Positions 1 through 11,643 of a stretch of 64,000 nt of DNA are shown piece after piece (position 1 is the first letter of the stretch; the number at the start of each line of letters is the position of its first letter). This DNA comes from Excoecaria cochinchinensis (lineage: Eukaryota; Streptophyta; Magnoliopsida; Malpighiales; Euphorbiaceae): assembly GCA_947683425.1 (NCBI GenBank), contig CANTUQ010000081.1:11238501-11302500 (forward strand), given 5' to 3'. Under the pieces are notes generated by a model that was given only the letters and a program-made list of their open reading frames with translations, made no database searches and was not told the DNA's origin. The translations under genes were made by a program, and so were the position numbers.

Positions 1-168
1 CATTTAACTTTACATATACATTTACATGTGATTCTTTTACTTTTATTACATAATGATGTTACTCAAAACATCACTAACTCTATCTTTAACTTATACAAAA
101 AGATAATAATACTTCCTAGTGGCCTTGATCCGCAGATGCCCGCTCACTGATCCGAACCTATAAACCTA

Positions 169-206
169 CACGGAGATAAACATCCGTGCTAAGCGATAAC
201 GCTTAG
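169..206 (-). other. Tandem stem-loops near LTR A 3' end
   Basis: Two adjacent inverted repeats. At 169-188 the arms CACGGA and TCCGTG enclose an 8-base loop. At 189-206 the arms CTAAGCG and CGCTTAG enclose ATAA. The same pair of stems occurs at the same LTR position at 4714-4749, 55619-55655 and 60745-60781, with different arm sequences that still pair. Confidence 0.7.
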
Positions 207-1044
207 TGGGGATGAAAATAATGCAAAGGAGTTATATTCGAAGTCACAAATAAATCACACATCTCATTTGACAAAATCAAATAGCTCATGCATATAGCTC
301 TTATACGTGTATAGGTTGCATGCTCAAATATCAGCTACTCTGAGCTCACATATAAGTAACATCTACTCTTTCACTGATTCATGCACACTATATCTTGTAC
401 ATCTCATTTATTCAAATATATGCTATCATGTGTCCAAATTCATATAAACATACTCATGTAATCATACACTTGTACACAGAACTATAATGTACTTAAAAAT
501 TACTCTCATGTACTATAGCATCTCTTCAAACATTACTCTTTAAATATCTCAAGTTCACTACATAACATTCACAAGCCTGAATTCCTTTCATGGTGGATAT
601 GGGACACTCTATAAAGAAAACATTTTCGCTAGACCGAAATCACAAAACATTTTCATCTATCTCTATTAAATGACCATTCTCGGGGGCCGACCCGCTTCGC
701 CCAAACGGGGCGAAATCATGGCAGCTACCCTCGATAATCCCTTTATAAGCATGTTTATCTATCCACTATAACGGTAATCAGGTTCAATAAACCACTCACA
801 CCTACTATATACAGATATCAATTCATCAAGATAATTCAAATGCATTTATCAAATTTAGAGGCATTTAATTCATGTATAACTTTTATTAATCATGTACATT
901 TAATATTACTAATCATGCAAGAGGTTTAAAAGATAATTTTCAACCAAACACGGACCAAATGGTAACATGCAACACTCATATGAACCTATAACAACTCAAA
1001 ACAGGAGCAATAGATCAAAACAGGACAATCAAAGAAGGAGAGGC

Positions 1045-1235
1045 AGGAGCACGACTCATGCTCCTTGAGCTATGCTCACTCTCTCACACAACTGGAGCAC
1101 ATCTTGTGCTCCCACATTTCTCTCTTGGTGAGCATGACTCGTGCTCCTTGAGCACGACTCGTGCTCACTCCTTCTTTTTGCTGGAGCACGTTACGTGCTC
1201 TCACTTTCCTCTCACTGTGAGCACGACTCGTGCTC
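1045..1235. repeat. Array of six short hairpins in LTR A
   Basis: Six inverted repeats lie at 1045-1065, 1094-1112, 1130-1146, 1150-1166, 1184-1200 and 1219-1235. Most have arms GAGCACG and CGTGCTC, or one-base variants, around 3-5 bases. The spacers are pyrimidine-rich. A separate palindromic stretch with TCGCGA-type words lies at 1310-1350 in the same LTR. Confidence 0.8.
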
Positions 1236-2829
1236 TCTCTTCCTTTTCTCTCTGAGTCACACTACACAACATAACTAGGACAACATCCCACATGCTGAAT
1301 AAAGTGTCTCTTTCGCGTTCGCGACCACTGTCGGGCTCGCGACAGAAGGCTCCGTCAGGAACCTTAAGGAGACTGCTTTTCACCTCTAACTTTTGTCGTG
1401 TAAACAGGCCTCTAAACGTCATTTTTAGGCAACACTTTCTTCTTAACAATTATTCCCTAGGATGTTAAATTTCAAATAGAATAAATTTTAGGTCAATTGG
1501 ACATCTATAACTCTATATATGAGCTAAACAACCTATACTATTCAAATAACCCGATCCAAACAAAGACACTTCGGTTTTTAACATTTTCAAGGTTTTTAGA
1601 GCTAGAACTGGGTTCCGATTCTTTAGAGAAAATTTTAGATATATGTCTTACCTTTCGAATGGCACTAGAATAATCAAAGTTGGAGGTCTAAAACTCTACT
1701 TATGACAAAAACAACACTCAGAGGTCTAATGAAAACTAAACAGACTTTCTCTAAGATCACACTTTCCACTCAAAAGCTATATGGAAACCATCTAACATAT
1801 CCAAAACTCATACACTATGATCCATTACATGATCACAAACATATATCCATATATCATAAGACCACTGCAAGCAATCAAAATGAGATTCGCACACGATCCC
1901 TACCTCTAGGAAGCTTGAACTCTGCTCTATTCAGCTCCAACCTTTTCCTTCTCTTTATGCAATCTCTTGTTCATAGCTTCCATAAATCACATAGAAAACA
2001 CTTGAGTTAAACTTCTTCTCACTTTAAATTAGAAACAAAAACAAAAAGGAGGTCAGATCGAAAAACTAATCAAGCTCACCTTCTCTTACTCTTCAACCCA
2101 ATCCAAGAGGTTCTTTCTCAAGAACAAACCAAATGAAGAAGGAAAGAACAAAGGAAAGAGCAAGAGAGGGAGAACGGCTGAAGGCCAAGGAAAAAGAAAG
2201 AAATGAAGAACAATAGGCCAAAAGCATGACCAACGTGGGAAAAGAAGGGACAAAGAATTCAGCTGGTCAATGTTAATCCCAAAATTAAATTCCCACCTTC
2301 CCAAAATTAATACATATACATCTCTTTAATCCTTTTTAATTCATATGTATATCTCTTTTCTTAATAAATACATACATGTGTTTTGACCAAACCACATAAT
2401 ATCTCATGCCACATGTCACCCTCCTACAATACCACTTGTCACTCCCCTACAAAGCCATGTGTCACTCTCCTATGCCGCCACGTGTCCGATACACATTAAA
2501 TAATCCAACTCAAGTAGGTTTCACGCGAAGCATTCTGTCGCGCCCACGACAGAGCCCACACCAAGCCACTCACTCAAATACACTCTCTTATACACACAAA
2601 CTCTGGAATTCCCGAACCAAAATTCTGAAATTCTACTAGAGCTAAATCGGGTTGTTACACGCTTTAATTATGATAATTGGTATAAAACTTGGGTTTATTG
2701 TTGTTTAAAATGATTTGAATGCTTGATTTGGAGTGGGTTGAAGTTTAGTAGATCAATTGCATGTTTGGGGTGATTTTAGATATGAGTTTCTGCAGATTTT
2801 TGTCATTGGGGAGTTGGAAATTGACTCTG

Positions 2830-3140
2830 TCGTAAGTGCAACTTTCGTCGCGACCGCGATAGGGCTCGGTATTCTGAGCTCCTATTAAGATGGGCTCCTA
2901 TCGCGGGCGCGACCTCGGTCGCGAGCGCGACAGGAAGCTCAGCCTTGCCGGGACGATTGCCGTCACACGCACATGTATTCATGCGAGCGCGAAAGCAACC
3001 TTCCCCGCCCTCTGTTGCTAGCGTGACCCATGTCGCGAGCCCGACAGAGGCCAGTCTACCCATATTCGCTCGAGGTTTGTCGCGAGCATGGCACTAGGCG
3101 AGCTTTGCCTCTGTTGCTCACCTAGTACCGCGAGCGCGAC
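2830..3140. repeat. GC-rich palindrome cluster in LTR D
   Basis: About 300 bases, much more GC-rich than their surroundings. They are built of variants of GTCGCGAGCGCGAC, for example near 2918-2931 and 3033-3050, with palindromic halves. Related words occur once or twice in LTR A (1310-1350 and 2535-2555), so the two LTR families share this motif although the surrounding sequence differs. Confidence 0.6.
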
Positions 3141-3625
3141 TCCTTCTGTTTTCAAAATTAGTTTTCTTCTATGTATTCGATACTTGATTTTCGATCTGGT
3201 GATGCTATTATAGTTATGTATGGATGATTTTATGTACAATATGTAATTAATATGATGAATGATGCATAGCCTGCAAGTGTCAAATTAGTGGATAAATAGG
3301 CATGCCCTATAGAGTTCTGTTAGCTGCAGCCCCAATCCTCATGATCTTTAATGTGTTTGGATCTTGTTTAAGATCCTCCAATGTGAAAATATTTTTGGAT
3401 AAAAAGTAAAGATGTTGCTTTTGACTGTACCCAAGGGTACCAATGTGTTCACTCATTATCCCCTATTCTGAAATTGCAGGCGTTTTGTTATTTATTATTG
3501 TCATTATGAAATCATTGTGGAATATATTTCGGTTGTGAGCCTTATGAATGTGAGTGATGATACTTAAAGCTGTGTTTTCCGTTAAATGTATTTGTAAGCA
3601 TGCGCTATTTGTGTGTGTTTTCTTT

Positions 3626-3648
3626 AACGACCATTGTGAATGGCCGTT
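3626..3648 (+). other. Conserved stem-loop, LTR D copy
   Basis: Arms AACGACCATT and AATGGCCGTT enclose GTG, giving nine pairs and one A/C mismatch. The copies at 55571-55593 and 60697-60719 have G-C at the outermost pair where this one has A-T, so the pairing is kept. A weaker second stem (GCCC/GGGC) follows at 3663-3680. Confidence 0.65.
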
Positions 3649-3796
3649 CATATTTGTGTTTAGCCCCGTTTTGCTTGGGCAAGTTCTTTTGCAGATAAAA
3701 AGAATCCGATCAGCTCGTACAAAAACCACCATCAAGCTCTCTCTTTCAAATTCTTACAAATTGGGAAATATCACTTAGTGTTTTCGTTGAGAGTCC

Positions 3797-4393
3797 ATGG
3801 CAGGTTCTAAACGTGCCAGACGTTTCGGATCAAGGAGAGATAATTGAGCTACCGATAATAGAGGTGGATCAATATCCACCAGTAGGCGAGATAAACATCA
3901 AGGATACCTCGCTCATGACTATCTAATTCTCGTGCTTAAGGAGTTCATGGCACAGCCAGACAGCACTCTTATGCCCATGGAAGACCAAAAAGGAATCTTC
4001 TATGATTTCAAAAAAACTATCATGCAATATGTTCTAAAAGGCAAGCAACCCAAGACACCAACCAGTGTCTCAGAGGTTGACAAATAAAAGGAAAGAGAAA
4101 GACAATGAAGTAAAGGGATCATAATTAGGGATTCAGAAGATAGAGGCCACAATAAATCCAGCCCCCGCCTTGACACCCGCTAGATGGGTAGAAAAAACAT
4201 AGGAAAAGAAGTGATAATCCCGACAAATAGGGACCCCGTCTTTCATATATATAATCCCTTCTCTATACCAAGGAGGTCACAAACACCCTTGGTCATTGAG
4301 GGAGATGTTTCATCAAGTACGTGCATTCTGACCAAGGGACCCTCATATGGCAAAATTGCCTCTTCATTTTGCCAACAGATCAGAAAAGCTGTG
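3797..4393 (+). pseudogene. Decayed reading frame, unrecognised
   Basis: A single frame starting at ATG 3797 can be followed for about 200 codons with only four stops: codon 17 (TGA), codon 97 (TAA), codon 104 (TGA) and codon 129 (TAG). It ends where LTR B begins at 4394, whose first bases supply the final stop. The product would be basic at the start (MAGSKRARR) and otherwise has ordinary, non-repetitive composition, unlike the chance frames around it. I recognise no domain. It lies between two LTR remnants, so it may be an unrecognised retroelement gag piece or a captured host exon. Both readings are speculative. Confidence 0.3.
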
Positions 4394-4713
4394 TAACACC
4401 CCTTATACCCCTTTCTAAGAATAAGAGAGTGTATATACAGAATACATGTCTAATATTCAAAAATATAAAATTTCATCATTTTAATAGACGATACAAGAAT
4501 GTGTAACAAAATCCATATCTCACTGCATTACTCAATAGACATTCCAATAATATACATATCTGATTACTGTGTTAAAATATATAATTAGCCAGAAAGCCAT
4601 AAGATACATAACTTATATCAAAAACGAAAACCATACATATGGGTGATTTTACAGGTGTGTTGGCCTTGACTAACGCGAGATGTCCTTGGCGCTAACTTTA
4701 TCTTTGGTACCTA

Positions 4714-4749
4714 CACGGATAGAACACCCGTGCTAAGCATAAAACTTAG
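4714..4749 (-). other. Tandem stem-loops near LTR B 3' end
   Basis: Arms CACGG and CCGTG (4714-4732) are followed directly by arms CTAAG and CTTAG (4733-4749). Position and order match the stems in LTR A and the 52211 element, while loops and arm sequences differ. Confidence 0.65.
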
Positions 4750-5400
4750 TGGAGAATTAACGTGAAATGGACGACTACTCACAGCAATCGACGAAACCAG
4801 ACACATATAATGTATGCACGAACGTAGATCATCATTAAGTACATAATACATAATCATAACCTTAATGTAAATAGAATAGAGAGTAACCATATATCTATAG
4901 TGAGCATATTTTAGTTCACAGTAATGAGCACATAATATTATCATACGATTGCCTGCATTAACCTAGGGGAGTGGATAACGGAAAGAGTAATAAACAGTGG
5001 TACTCCAAGGTACAAATAGTGGTACCTGAAGGTACAATATACTTTAATTATATTATTCATTTCTTTTGCGGTAAAGATGACCCAAACGGGGTCCATATGA
5101 TAGAATGGTAGCTGCAACAATCAGAGTCCCTACAGGCATGCCTATCTATCCACCACTCGATCTAAAGCAGGCGGGAAAGCATATAATCGGGTTTTAGCTA
5201 CTTTATAGGTTTATCATGTCATGGTGTCAAGTAAAGATTTGCATAATACATATATTCCTCATATAAGTAGTTCATAGAACAGGACAAAAATACAGTGAAT
5301 ATCATTTATTAATGATAAATAATCATTACATGAAATTCAGTGTCATTTAGAAGCCATTTGATAGTAAAAATTCACAAACAACTTCTGGAAAATAGGGGTC

Positions 5401-5769
5401 ACACGGTGGTAAGGAAAACCTACCTGCCATGCGGAAAGTTGGAAATTGAAACCTATAAAACCAAATGGTTTTACACGACAATGAGAATAATTCTGATCGC
5501 CGTGTAAAGGACACCACAAGGTGGTCAGAAGGTTCTAACCGCCATGTGGGATGTCCACAATACCATATTGTTGGACAAAATGCATGTACACGGTGGTAAG
5601 GATATTCCTAACCGCTGTGTAAATTACCTGACATTCCAAAAAGTTGGACAAAATGCTTTTATACGACGATAAAGACTGACTTGCCCACTGTGTAAGCCCA
5701 TGGACCGCCACATTTCCGTAACTTATCATGATCACAGAGCGGTAAGAATATCCATGATCGCCATGTAAC
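5401..5769. repeat. Array of about six imperfect hairpins in LTR B
   Basis: Inverted repeats of 35-39 bases recur, the clearest at 5470-5508, 5514-5549 and 5587-5621. In the last, TACACGGTGGTAAGGA faces TCCTAACCGCTGTGTA. Weaker copies lie at 5401-5433, 5658-5680 and 5731-5769. Individual units differ in sequence but most arms still pair, including G-T wobbles. Confidence 0.75.
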
Positions 5770-6245
5770 CTAACACAGCTACCACATTTCCACTAAAACA
5801 CAGCTGTGCTAATCTGGAAATTCGACATGCTCTATTTTACGATCTCTAACCCAAAACACATCTAAACTCATTCTTTTCACATGCAACCACTTCCACAATC
5901 ATTATTCCACACCCAAATAACTCCCATACCATATGAGCAATATTCTTAAACATATAAACACCTCAATTATAGATAAATTAAATACAAAGGAAAAGAAAAT
6001 TCCCAAACCTCAAAATTACTTCCTTTTTCTATTCCTTCACCTCATTTCCTCTTCTTTCTCCTTCAGTTGCTTTTTCTTCAAATTCAAATAACAAAACCAT
6101 ATCAACTTTCATAAACATACATACAAACCACCACTTGCACTCTAAAAAGCAATGAGGAAAAAGATGATGAATAGAGACTTGGTCTTACCTTTATTACTTT
6201 AAAACCACTTTTAACTAAATTTGTAGCATAAATTCCACTTGAAAC

Positions 6246-6250
6246 CACTC
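6246..6250. repeat. Target site duplication CACTC (left)
   Basis: CACTC at 6246-6250 matches CACTC at 21286-21290 exactly. Together they delimit the Tat solo LTR. The first base pair of the LTR has changed from TGTGAC to TATGAC, which hides the boundary at first sight. Confidence 0.7.
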
Positions 6251-7361
6251 TATGACATGCGCCGAACTGGGAAGGCGCTCTCGAATGAGCCCGCTTTTAG
6301 GACTCGAGGGATTGGTTCGCGTCATTTGATCTTGGATAACATGAGACATTTTGGAATCCCCTCCCAATAGAATATTAGGGAATTTCATCTAGCCTCATGA
6401 AACCTTTAGGCACCTTTGAGGTATTTTGGAATCGCCACCCAATTTACAAGAAATTGGGAAAGGTCATCTAACCTCTATGGTCTAAACTAGAGAAGGTGTT
6501 CGGAACTTCACTCTTATTCATGCCTTGGTTAATTATAAGTGAGTTTTTAAATTATAGAATTCCACCTCTCTTCTTACGCGATTAGTGCAATTTACTAAAA
6601 TAGCATTTCAAGCATTAAGGAAGCGATAAATGAAAGCTGTAAATAAAGCGGTAAACACACCAAGCACACAATTACAAAGGAAAAACTGGGACAGAATACA
6701 ATCCCCAAATGAAAGGAAGCTAAAAAAACTAAAATTACCCAAAAAATAATTAATTATAAGAGCCTGCAAAATATATAAACATGAATTTAAAACAAACAAA
6801 ACAAAGTCAAGCATAGAAAATGACATACATAAATCGAGATGTTTATTTGATTTAGGAACATTGGTTCCTTCACGCTCACTTAAAGAGGGATCGAAGAGTT
6901 ATTTTGATTGTTAGATTGAAAACTGGGATGAGTGATCCCATTTTTAGAAAATGTAGCTCTTTGTTTTATTTTGTGACATTTTCACATTCATTGGCTAAAA
7001 TTGAGGACATTGGTCCCAATTTATTAATAAAAAAATCCAATTTAGTTATAAAAATATTTTCGTGATTTTTTATCATACACGCGTACAAAAATAAAGCTAT
7101 TTGATTTGCAAACAAATACAGACACATAAATAGAAGATAAGTAAGATCTCACCAAGAAAGGTTCTCTAAGCGTCGTGACCCCTCTATTCGGTCACGGCAA
7201 TGCTCAAGCGAGCGACATCACATTTTACCCAAAAACGAAAAGAACAATAATAAAAACATTAGTAATAAATTTAACATTAAACACATAAATATAAAGACAG
7301 GAAAAAAGTAAGGAAAAATTAATCGTGCAAAAACATAACGATAGTAACAATAATAATGGTC

Positions 7362-7394
<33 letters not shown>
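7362..7394. repeat. AAT microsatellite
   Basis: About eleven uninterrupted AAT units inside the Tat LTR. Open frames over it encode only homopolymeric runs. Confidence 0.95.
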
Positions 7395-7396
<2 letters not shown>

Positions 7397-7539
7397 CCAA
7401 CACAGATAAATAATAACATTAATAATAATAATACTGCTAATAATCATAATGAAACAATGATAACAGTAGAAACAATATTAATCAAAATAATAATAATCAT
7501 AACAACAACCCAACAATATAATAACAACCATAATAACAT

Positions 7540-7592
7540 TAATAATAATAATAATAATAATAACAACAACAACAACAACAACAACAACAACG
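7540..7592. repeat. AAT/AAC compound microsatellite
   Basis: About seven AAT units run directly into about ten AAC units. This accounts for the polyasparagine and polyleucine frames seen on either strand. Confidence 0.95.
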
Positions 7593-8235
7593 AGAATAAA
7601 AGAAGTAATGATGATAATATTGATGGCAGTAGCAAGAATAATGAGCAATGATAGCAAAAATAATATTAACAGTAAATGCAAACAAAATGGAACAGAGTGG
7701 TAAAAATGGGTCCAATTTAATATAGAAGCAAGATGTTCGAGTCCGGCTCCCCTTGTCAAAATTTAAAACAAAATCGAAATAACTCAAAAAAACTCAAAGG
7801 AAAATAAATGATTTTTCGTATTTTTGTTTGATAATAAGATCAAGGCAAGGGAATTGATTTCCCTGTCTCAAGCTAAATTCAAACCCAAAAAATGTTCTTC
7901 TGGGTTGAAGAAAAATCAAAGAAGAAGGTTTTAGTTTTTTGAAAGAGTTTTTTTTCTTTTGCTCTCTCCTTTTTCGTTTTTTCTCTCTGAAAAAAATCCC
8001 AACCCTTTTGCAAATGAAAAATTTCTTCCTCTTTATTTTCCCTGTCTTCTCAAAAAAGGAAAAGACAGAAGCCCCTTTCTATTTTCTTCCCCAAAAAAGA
8101 CCCTGAAAGGTGAAAATAATGGTCTTCAAAATTTCTGAAAACACAAGTTTTGCATGTGGGAAAGAGACAGGACGGCAAGGGAAACAGCCCGCAAGCGGGT
8201 GGCCGCACTGGAGGCCGCACGCGAAAGTCGCGAGG

Positions 8236-8240
8236 TGCGG
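8236..8240. repeat. Target site duplication TGCGG (left)
   Basis: Matches 20911-20915 exactly and brackets the solo LTR at 8241-20910. The insertion landed inside the GC-rich island of the host Tat LTR. Confidence 0.85.
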
Positions 8241-8458
8241 TGTAATAGCCCCAATACCGGGTTAGTCATAAATAGTATTTTTCTAGAGTGAATAGTATTT
8301 TTGGGGTGAATAGTACTTTTCGGATCGAAAAATATTTTATTAGGCCATTGGATAGAGCTCGTCAATATGAGTCTGTATGTGAAAATTTCATGTCAATCGG
8401 AGGTCAAACGACTTCGGAATGGCTAAAACAGTAAACAAAAATATTTATTTCGGTGAAA

Positions 8459-8614
8459 AGTGGGCCTAGGTGGGACCCACTGAAAAGTAAAAAGTGGGCC
8501 AAGGTAGGGCCCACTGAAAAGTAAAAAGTGAGCCCGAGTGGCACCCACTGAAAAGTAAAAGTGGGTCCAGGTGGGACCCACTGAATAGTAAAAATGGGGT
8601 CAGGTGGGGCCCAC
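8459..8614. repeat. Array of five hairpins, 33-34 bp period
   Basis: Units begin at 8459, 8493, 8527, 8560 and 8593. The best, at 8560-8582, has arms AGTGGGTCC and GGACCCACT with a 5-base loop. The others have 6-8 paired bases. Spacers are TGAAAAGTAAA or TGAATAGTAAA. A second run of GAATAGTAACTGTGG words follows at 8725-8790. Confidence 0.85.
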
Positions 8615-9309
8615 TGAATAGTAAATATGGGACCATGATGACATCAGCAATGTCATGATGATGAATAGTAACTGTGTCCCCTAAAGTGTAACATCATTAT
8701 TGACTAGGTCCCATTGAATAGTGACAGCATCTTTGAATGGTCCGTGAATAGTAACTGTGGGTCCGTGAATAGTAACTGTGGTGTCCACAAAATAGTGACT
8801 CCGGAGAGAATAGTACCCAAAAATATTTTATTTCACCATAAAAAAGAGGATGAAAAATGTAGTAAAATTGTGTAATTTGGTGTAAAAACAAGGTCAAATA
8901 GGCTTCTGAAAGTTAGTCTGAACTTTCTCTAGTTCGGTTCAATTGAACCAATGTTTGACTGAACTTTGATCGAATTTTTATAAATAGTTAGAGTGGATAA
9001 AATGGTCTACTATAAGAGGATAAAAGGCTTATAATAATTTTTAGAAATTATTGACAGCATTAGAATTGTATTTTACGGCAAAACCGAATTTAACCGAATT
9101 AGACCGGACCCCAAACGGATTCCGATTGAGCTGAAATTTTTCAGGGAGACTAATTTTAATATTTTAAGAATTATGGAATTGGTTGGGAGTGAAAATGAAT
9201 TAAGGAACATTAAATTTCACCAAAACAATGGAAAATGACCCAAAAAATGAAAATTGGACCAAATCGACTCAACCACTTTGGTTAGACCGGTTGGGTCCAA
9301 TTGGACCCA

Positions 9310-9317
9310 TATAAATA
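9310..9317 (+). promoter_or_regulatory. Possible TATA box of solo LTR
   Basis: TATAAATA lies about 1.07 kb into the LTR, followed by a pyrimidine-rich CTTCTTCTTCC stretch, as expected at a plant LTR U3/R boundary. There is no transcript evidence. Confidence 0.4.
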
Positions 9318-10275
9318 CACCTAAAAATCTGGAAATCCCCTTGGATTCCATTTTTTTCAGCCTCCTTCTTCTTCCTCTCTTCGCCGAATTCTTCCTCCTC
9401 TCTTCTTCACCATTTTTCTTTCATTTTTTCTTCATCTCACCTCAAGATCAAACCTCTCTAACATTTGGAGAAGTAAAAGTGGGTGAAATCTAGACTTGAA
9501 GTTTAGGTGTAAAATTGAGGTAAGAGATTTAAGTATTTTTAATTTGGTTTTAAGGTTCCTAAAGGTAATATAGGATGTGAATAAGAGGTTTATCAAGTTT
9601 ATTTGATGAAAGGAAATTTGGTTTTGATTAAATCTTAATTTTTGTGTTTGGACATAATTATGTCCAATAGGTGAAGGAACCTCTAAGCAAGCTAAGGGAA
9701 AGGAAAAGGATAATTGAGGAGAATATTTCAAGGATCTAAGGTTTGTGATTGCAAATTCCATTTAATTCCATGGAAAAAGCATGAATTTAGGTTATGTTTG
9801 TGAAGAAAGTATGTGATTTATGCATGTTTACTTGAAATTAACATGATATTCATGATTAGGGATGTTAAAATAATGGTATGGATGATTAAATTGAAGAAAT
9901 AAATTTTGTGTGAAAAGTTCCTTCTTTGGTCGAATGGTATTCATGTGATTTTCATGTGTTTTCATGATATTTTATGTATATTTATGATGGATCTATGGTA
10001 TTTGGCATGTGAACTAAAGTATGGTATGTGTCAAAGCATGTGAAAACATCATGAGACATGTGATGTATGTATGGACGAATGTATGTCATGTGTAAAGTCA
10101 TGATTTTGATGGGTTTTCATGGAAATTGATGGTATGATGATGTTATACATCATGAAATTGGCCTAAAGAAATGATAAATTGAGGTAAGAGATTTAATGTA
10201 AATAAATTGGTATGTGAGCCGTATGCATGTATGTATGTATGCATGTGTGTCATGATGAAATAATAAGTTTACATG

Positions 10276-10280
10276 ATATG
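10276..10280. repeat. Target site duplication ATATG (left)
   Basis: Matches ATATG at 19400-19404 exactly and defines the insertion of the Tat element at 10281-19399. Confidence 0.9.
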
Positions 10281-11594
10281 TGTAGACACCGAGTCCCGAA
10301 CCCCGGCATAAAACGAAAATGGTGATTTTGATCCTCGATTATTCCCTCTGAAAAAAATAAATAGTAATAATAAAAAAAAAAGAAAAAAGAAAAAAGAAAA
10401 AAGAAAAAATAAATAAATATAAATATGTGTGTGAAATTAGGTAACTAATTAGTTGATGTTGTTAGTTAATTAAGTAATTAATATTATTGTGTGATTAAAG
10501 TGCATGAAAAATTAAAGTTTAAAGTGTATAATTAATTAGATAAAATATAAATATATATGATAATTGTAATGTTTAATTATTATATTAATGATTAATATGT
10601 GCATGGTTAATTAATTAGTATGTGGAGCCTTTAATTATATATATAGATTAATTGTATTAAGATGTGATTAATTAGTGTATTGTTTAGTTAATTGATGTAT
10701 TAATGTGTAATGTGTAATTGATATATAATGTTTGATTAAATTAATGTGTATGTATTAATTTGAATTAAGTGAGATTAATTAAAAAGAAGAAAATGAGGGA
10801 ATTATGGAGGAAATTACCCTTGTGCATCCTTAGCCCTAATTTAGGGGTATAAGTAGAAAAAGATAAAGAAAAGGGAGGGGGCTCGGCAGATCAAGAAAGA
10901 AGAAAACACAAGCAAGAGAAAAAGCAAAAAAAAGAAAAGAAAGAGAGAGCAAGAGGGAGCCGGCCAAAGGAAAACCAAAGAAAAAGAAAAGAAAGAGAGA
11001 GTAAGAGGAAGCCATAGGAGCTGTGAGCAAAAAGAAAGAAAAAGAAAACGAGAGCAAGAAGTGAGAACACATAGAGCAAGTGAGAGCCAAATAAAAGAAA
11101 AGAAAAAGAAAAATAGAAAGAGTGAGAGAGTGAAAGAATAAGGAAAAGAGGAAATAAAACAAAGGAAAGAAGAGAGGAGCAGACCCAGGCCAAACAGGGA
11201 CGCCGGAGAGAGAAGAGAAAGAAGAAAGAGGAGGGGAGGAAGCGTCGCCTCCGCCGGCCAGATCCGGCCACCGATCGCCGCACGCACCCCGCCGCCGTGG
11301 AGAGGAGGTCCGGACGATTCAGGCGACGCCCACCGTTCTTCCATCGGACTCCGACAGACGGCGCATGAGGGAGAAGAACCCGAGACAAAGGCAGCGGCTT
11401 CGCACGCGATTTCCGGCTAATCGGCGCCGGCTTCCGGCGCGTGGACACCGCCGGTGAGACCCTGTGACGATGATCTACAGTGCGACGGTGGAGGTGTAGG
11501 CCACTGCCTCTCCGGCGAAGCTCCGGCGAGGTAAATCCCTATTTCCTTTATATTTTATTTTATTATTATTATTATATATTTATTTCATTTCTGA

Positions 11595-11643
<49 letters not shown>

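Larger units (their letters stand above)
1..2659 (-). mobile_element. Tekay-like LTR A, partial
   Basis: Read on the minus strand this is the first 2.66 kb of a long Ty3/gypsy LTR. It begins TGTAACAACCCG at 2659 and continues past base 1. It is placed in the Tekay/Del group because it shares the sub-terminal CTAAGCG/CGCTTAG stem-loop and following segment with the complete element at 52211-61257, and has the same TGTAACA start. The opposite end, target duplication and internal region lie outside the window, so it could be a solo LTR or part of a full element. It abuts a different Tekay-like LTR at 2660. Confidence 0.75.
2660..3720 (+). mobile_element. Tekay-like LTR D, remnant
   Basis: Plus-oriented LTR fragment similar in order to the 52211 LTR. 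It has a segment matching the GATGCATGACCTGCGAGAG region (near 3260), then a block with the TAGGCATGCC and GGATCTTGTTTAAG words, then the GACCATTGTGAATGGCCG stem-loop at 3626-3648. Its 5' end is cut at LTR A, and its 3' end fades into unrelated sequence near 3720. No target duplication could be assigned. Confidence 0.6.
4394..6250 (-). mobile_element. Tekay-like LTR B, 3' part
   Basis: Minus-strand LTR whose 3' end reads GGGGTGTTACA (TGTAACACCCC at 4394 on the plus strand), the same terminal inverted motif as the 52211 element. The paired stem-loops at 4714-4749 and a hairpin array at 5401-5769 match the Tekay-like layout. It is interrupted at 6250 by a Tat solo LTR flanked by CACTC, and probably resumes at 21291. 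Confidence 0.7.

Noticed and set aside
7444..7787. Poly-Leu, poly-Ile and poly-Asn frames
   Set aside because: Translations of AAT/AAC microsatellites. The same applies at 11480-11743, 18194-18481, 49484-49715 and 63671-63892.
10836..11448. Overlapping minus-strand frames of 100-185 codons, repeated at 17480-18162
   Set aside because: They are rich in Ser, Leu and Phe because they read the complement of a purine-rich LTR tract. They recur only because the LTR is duplicated.
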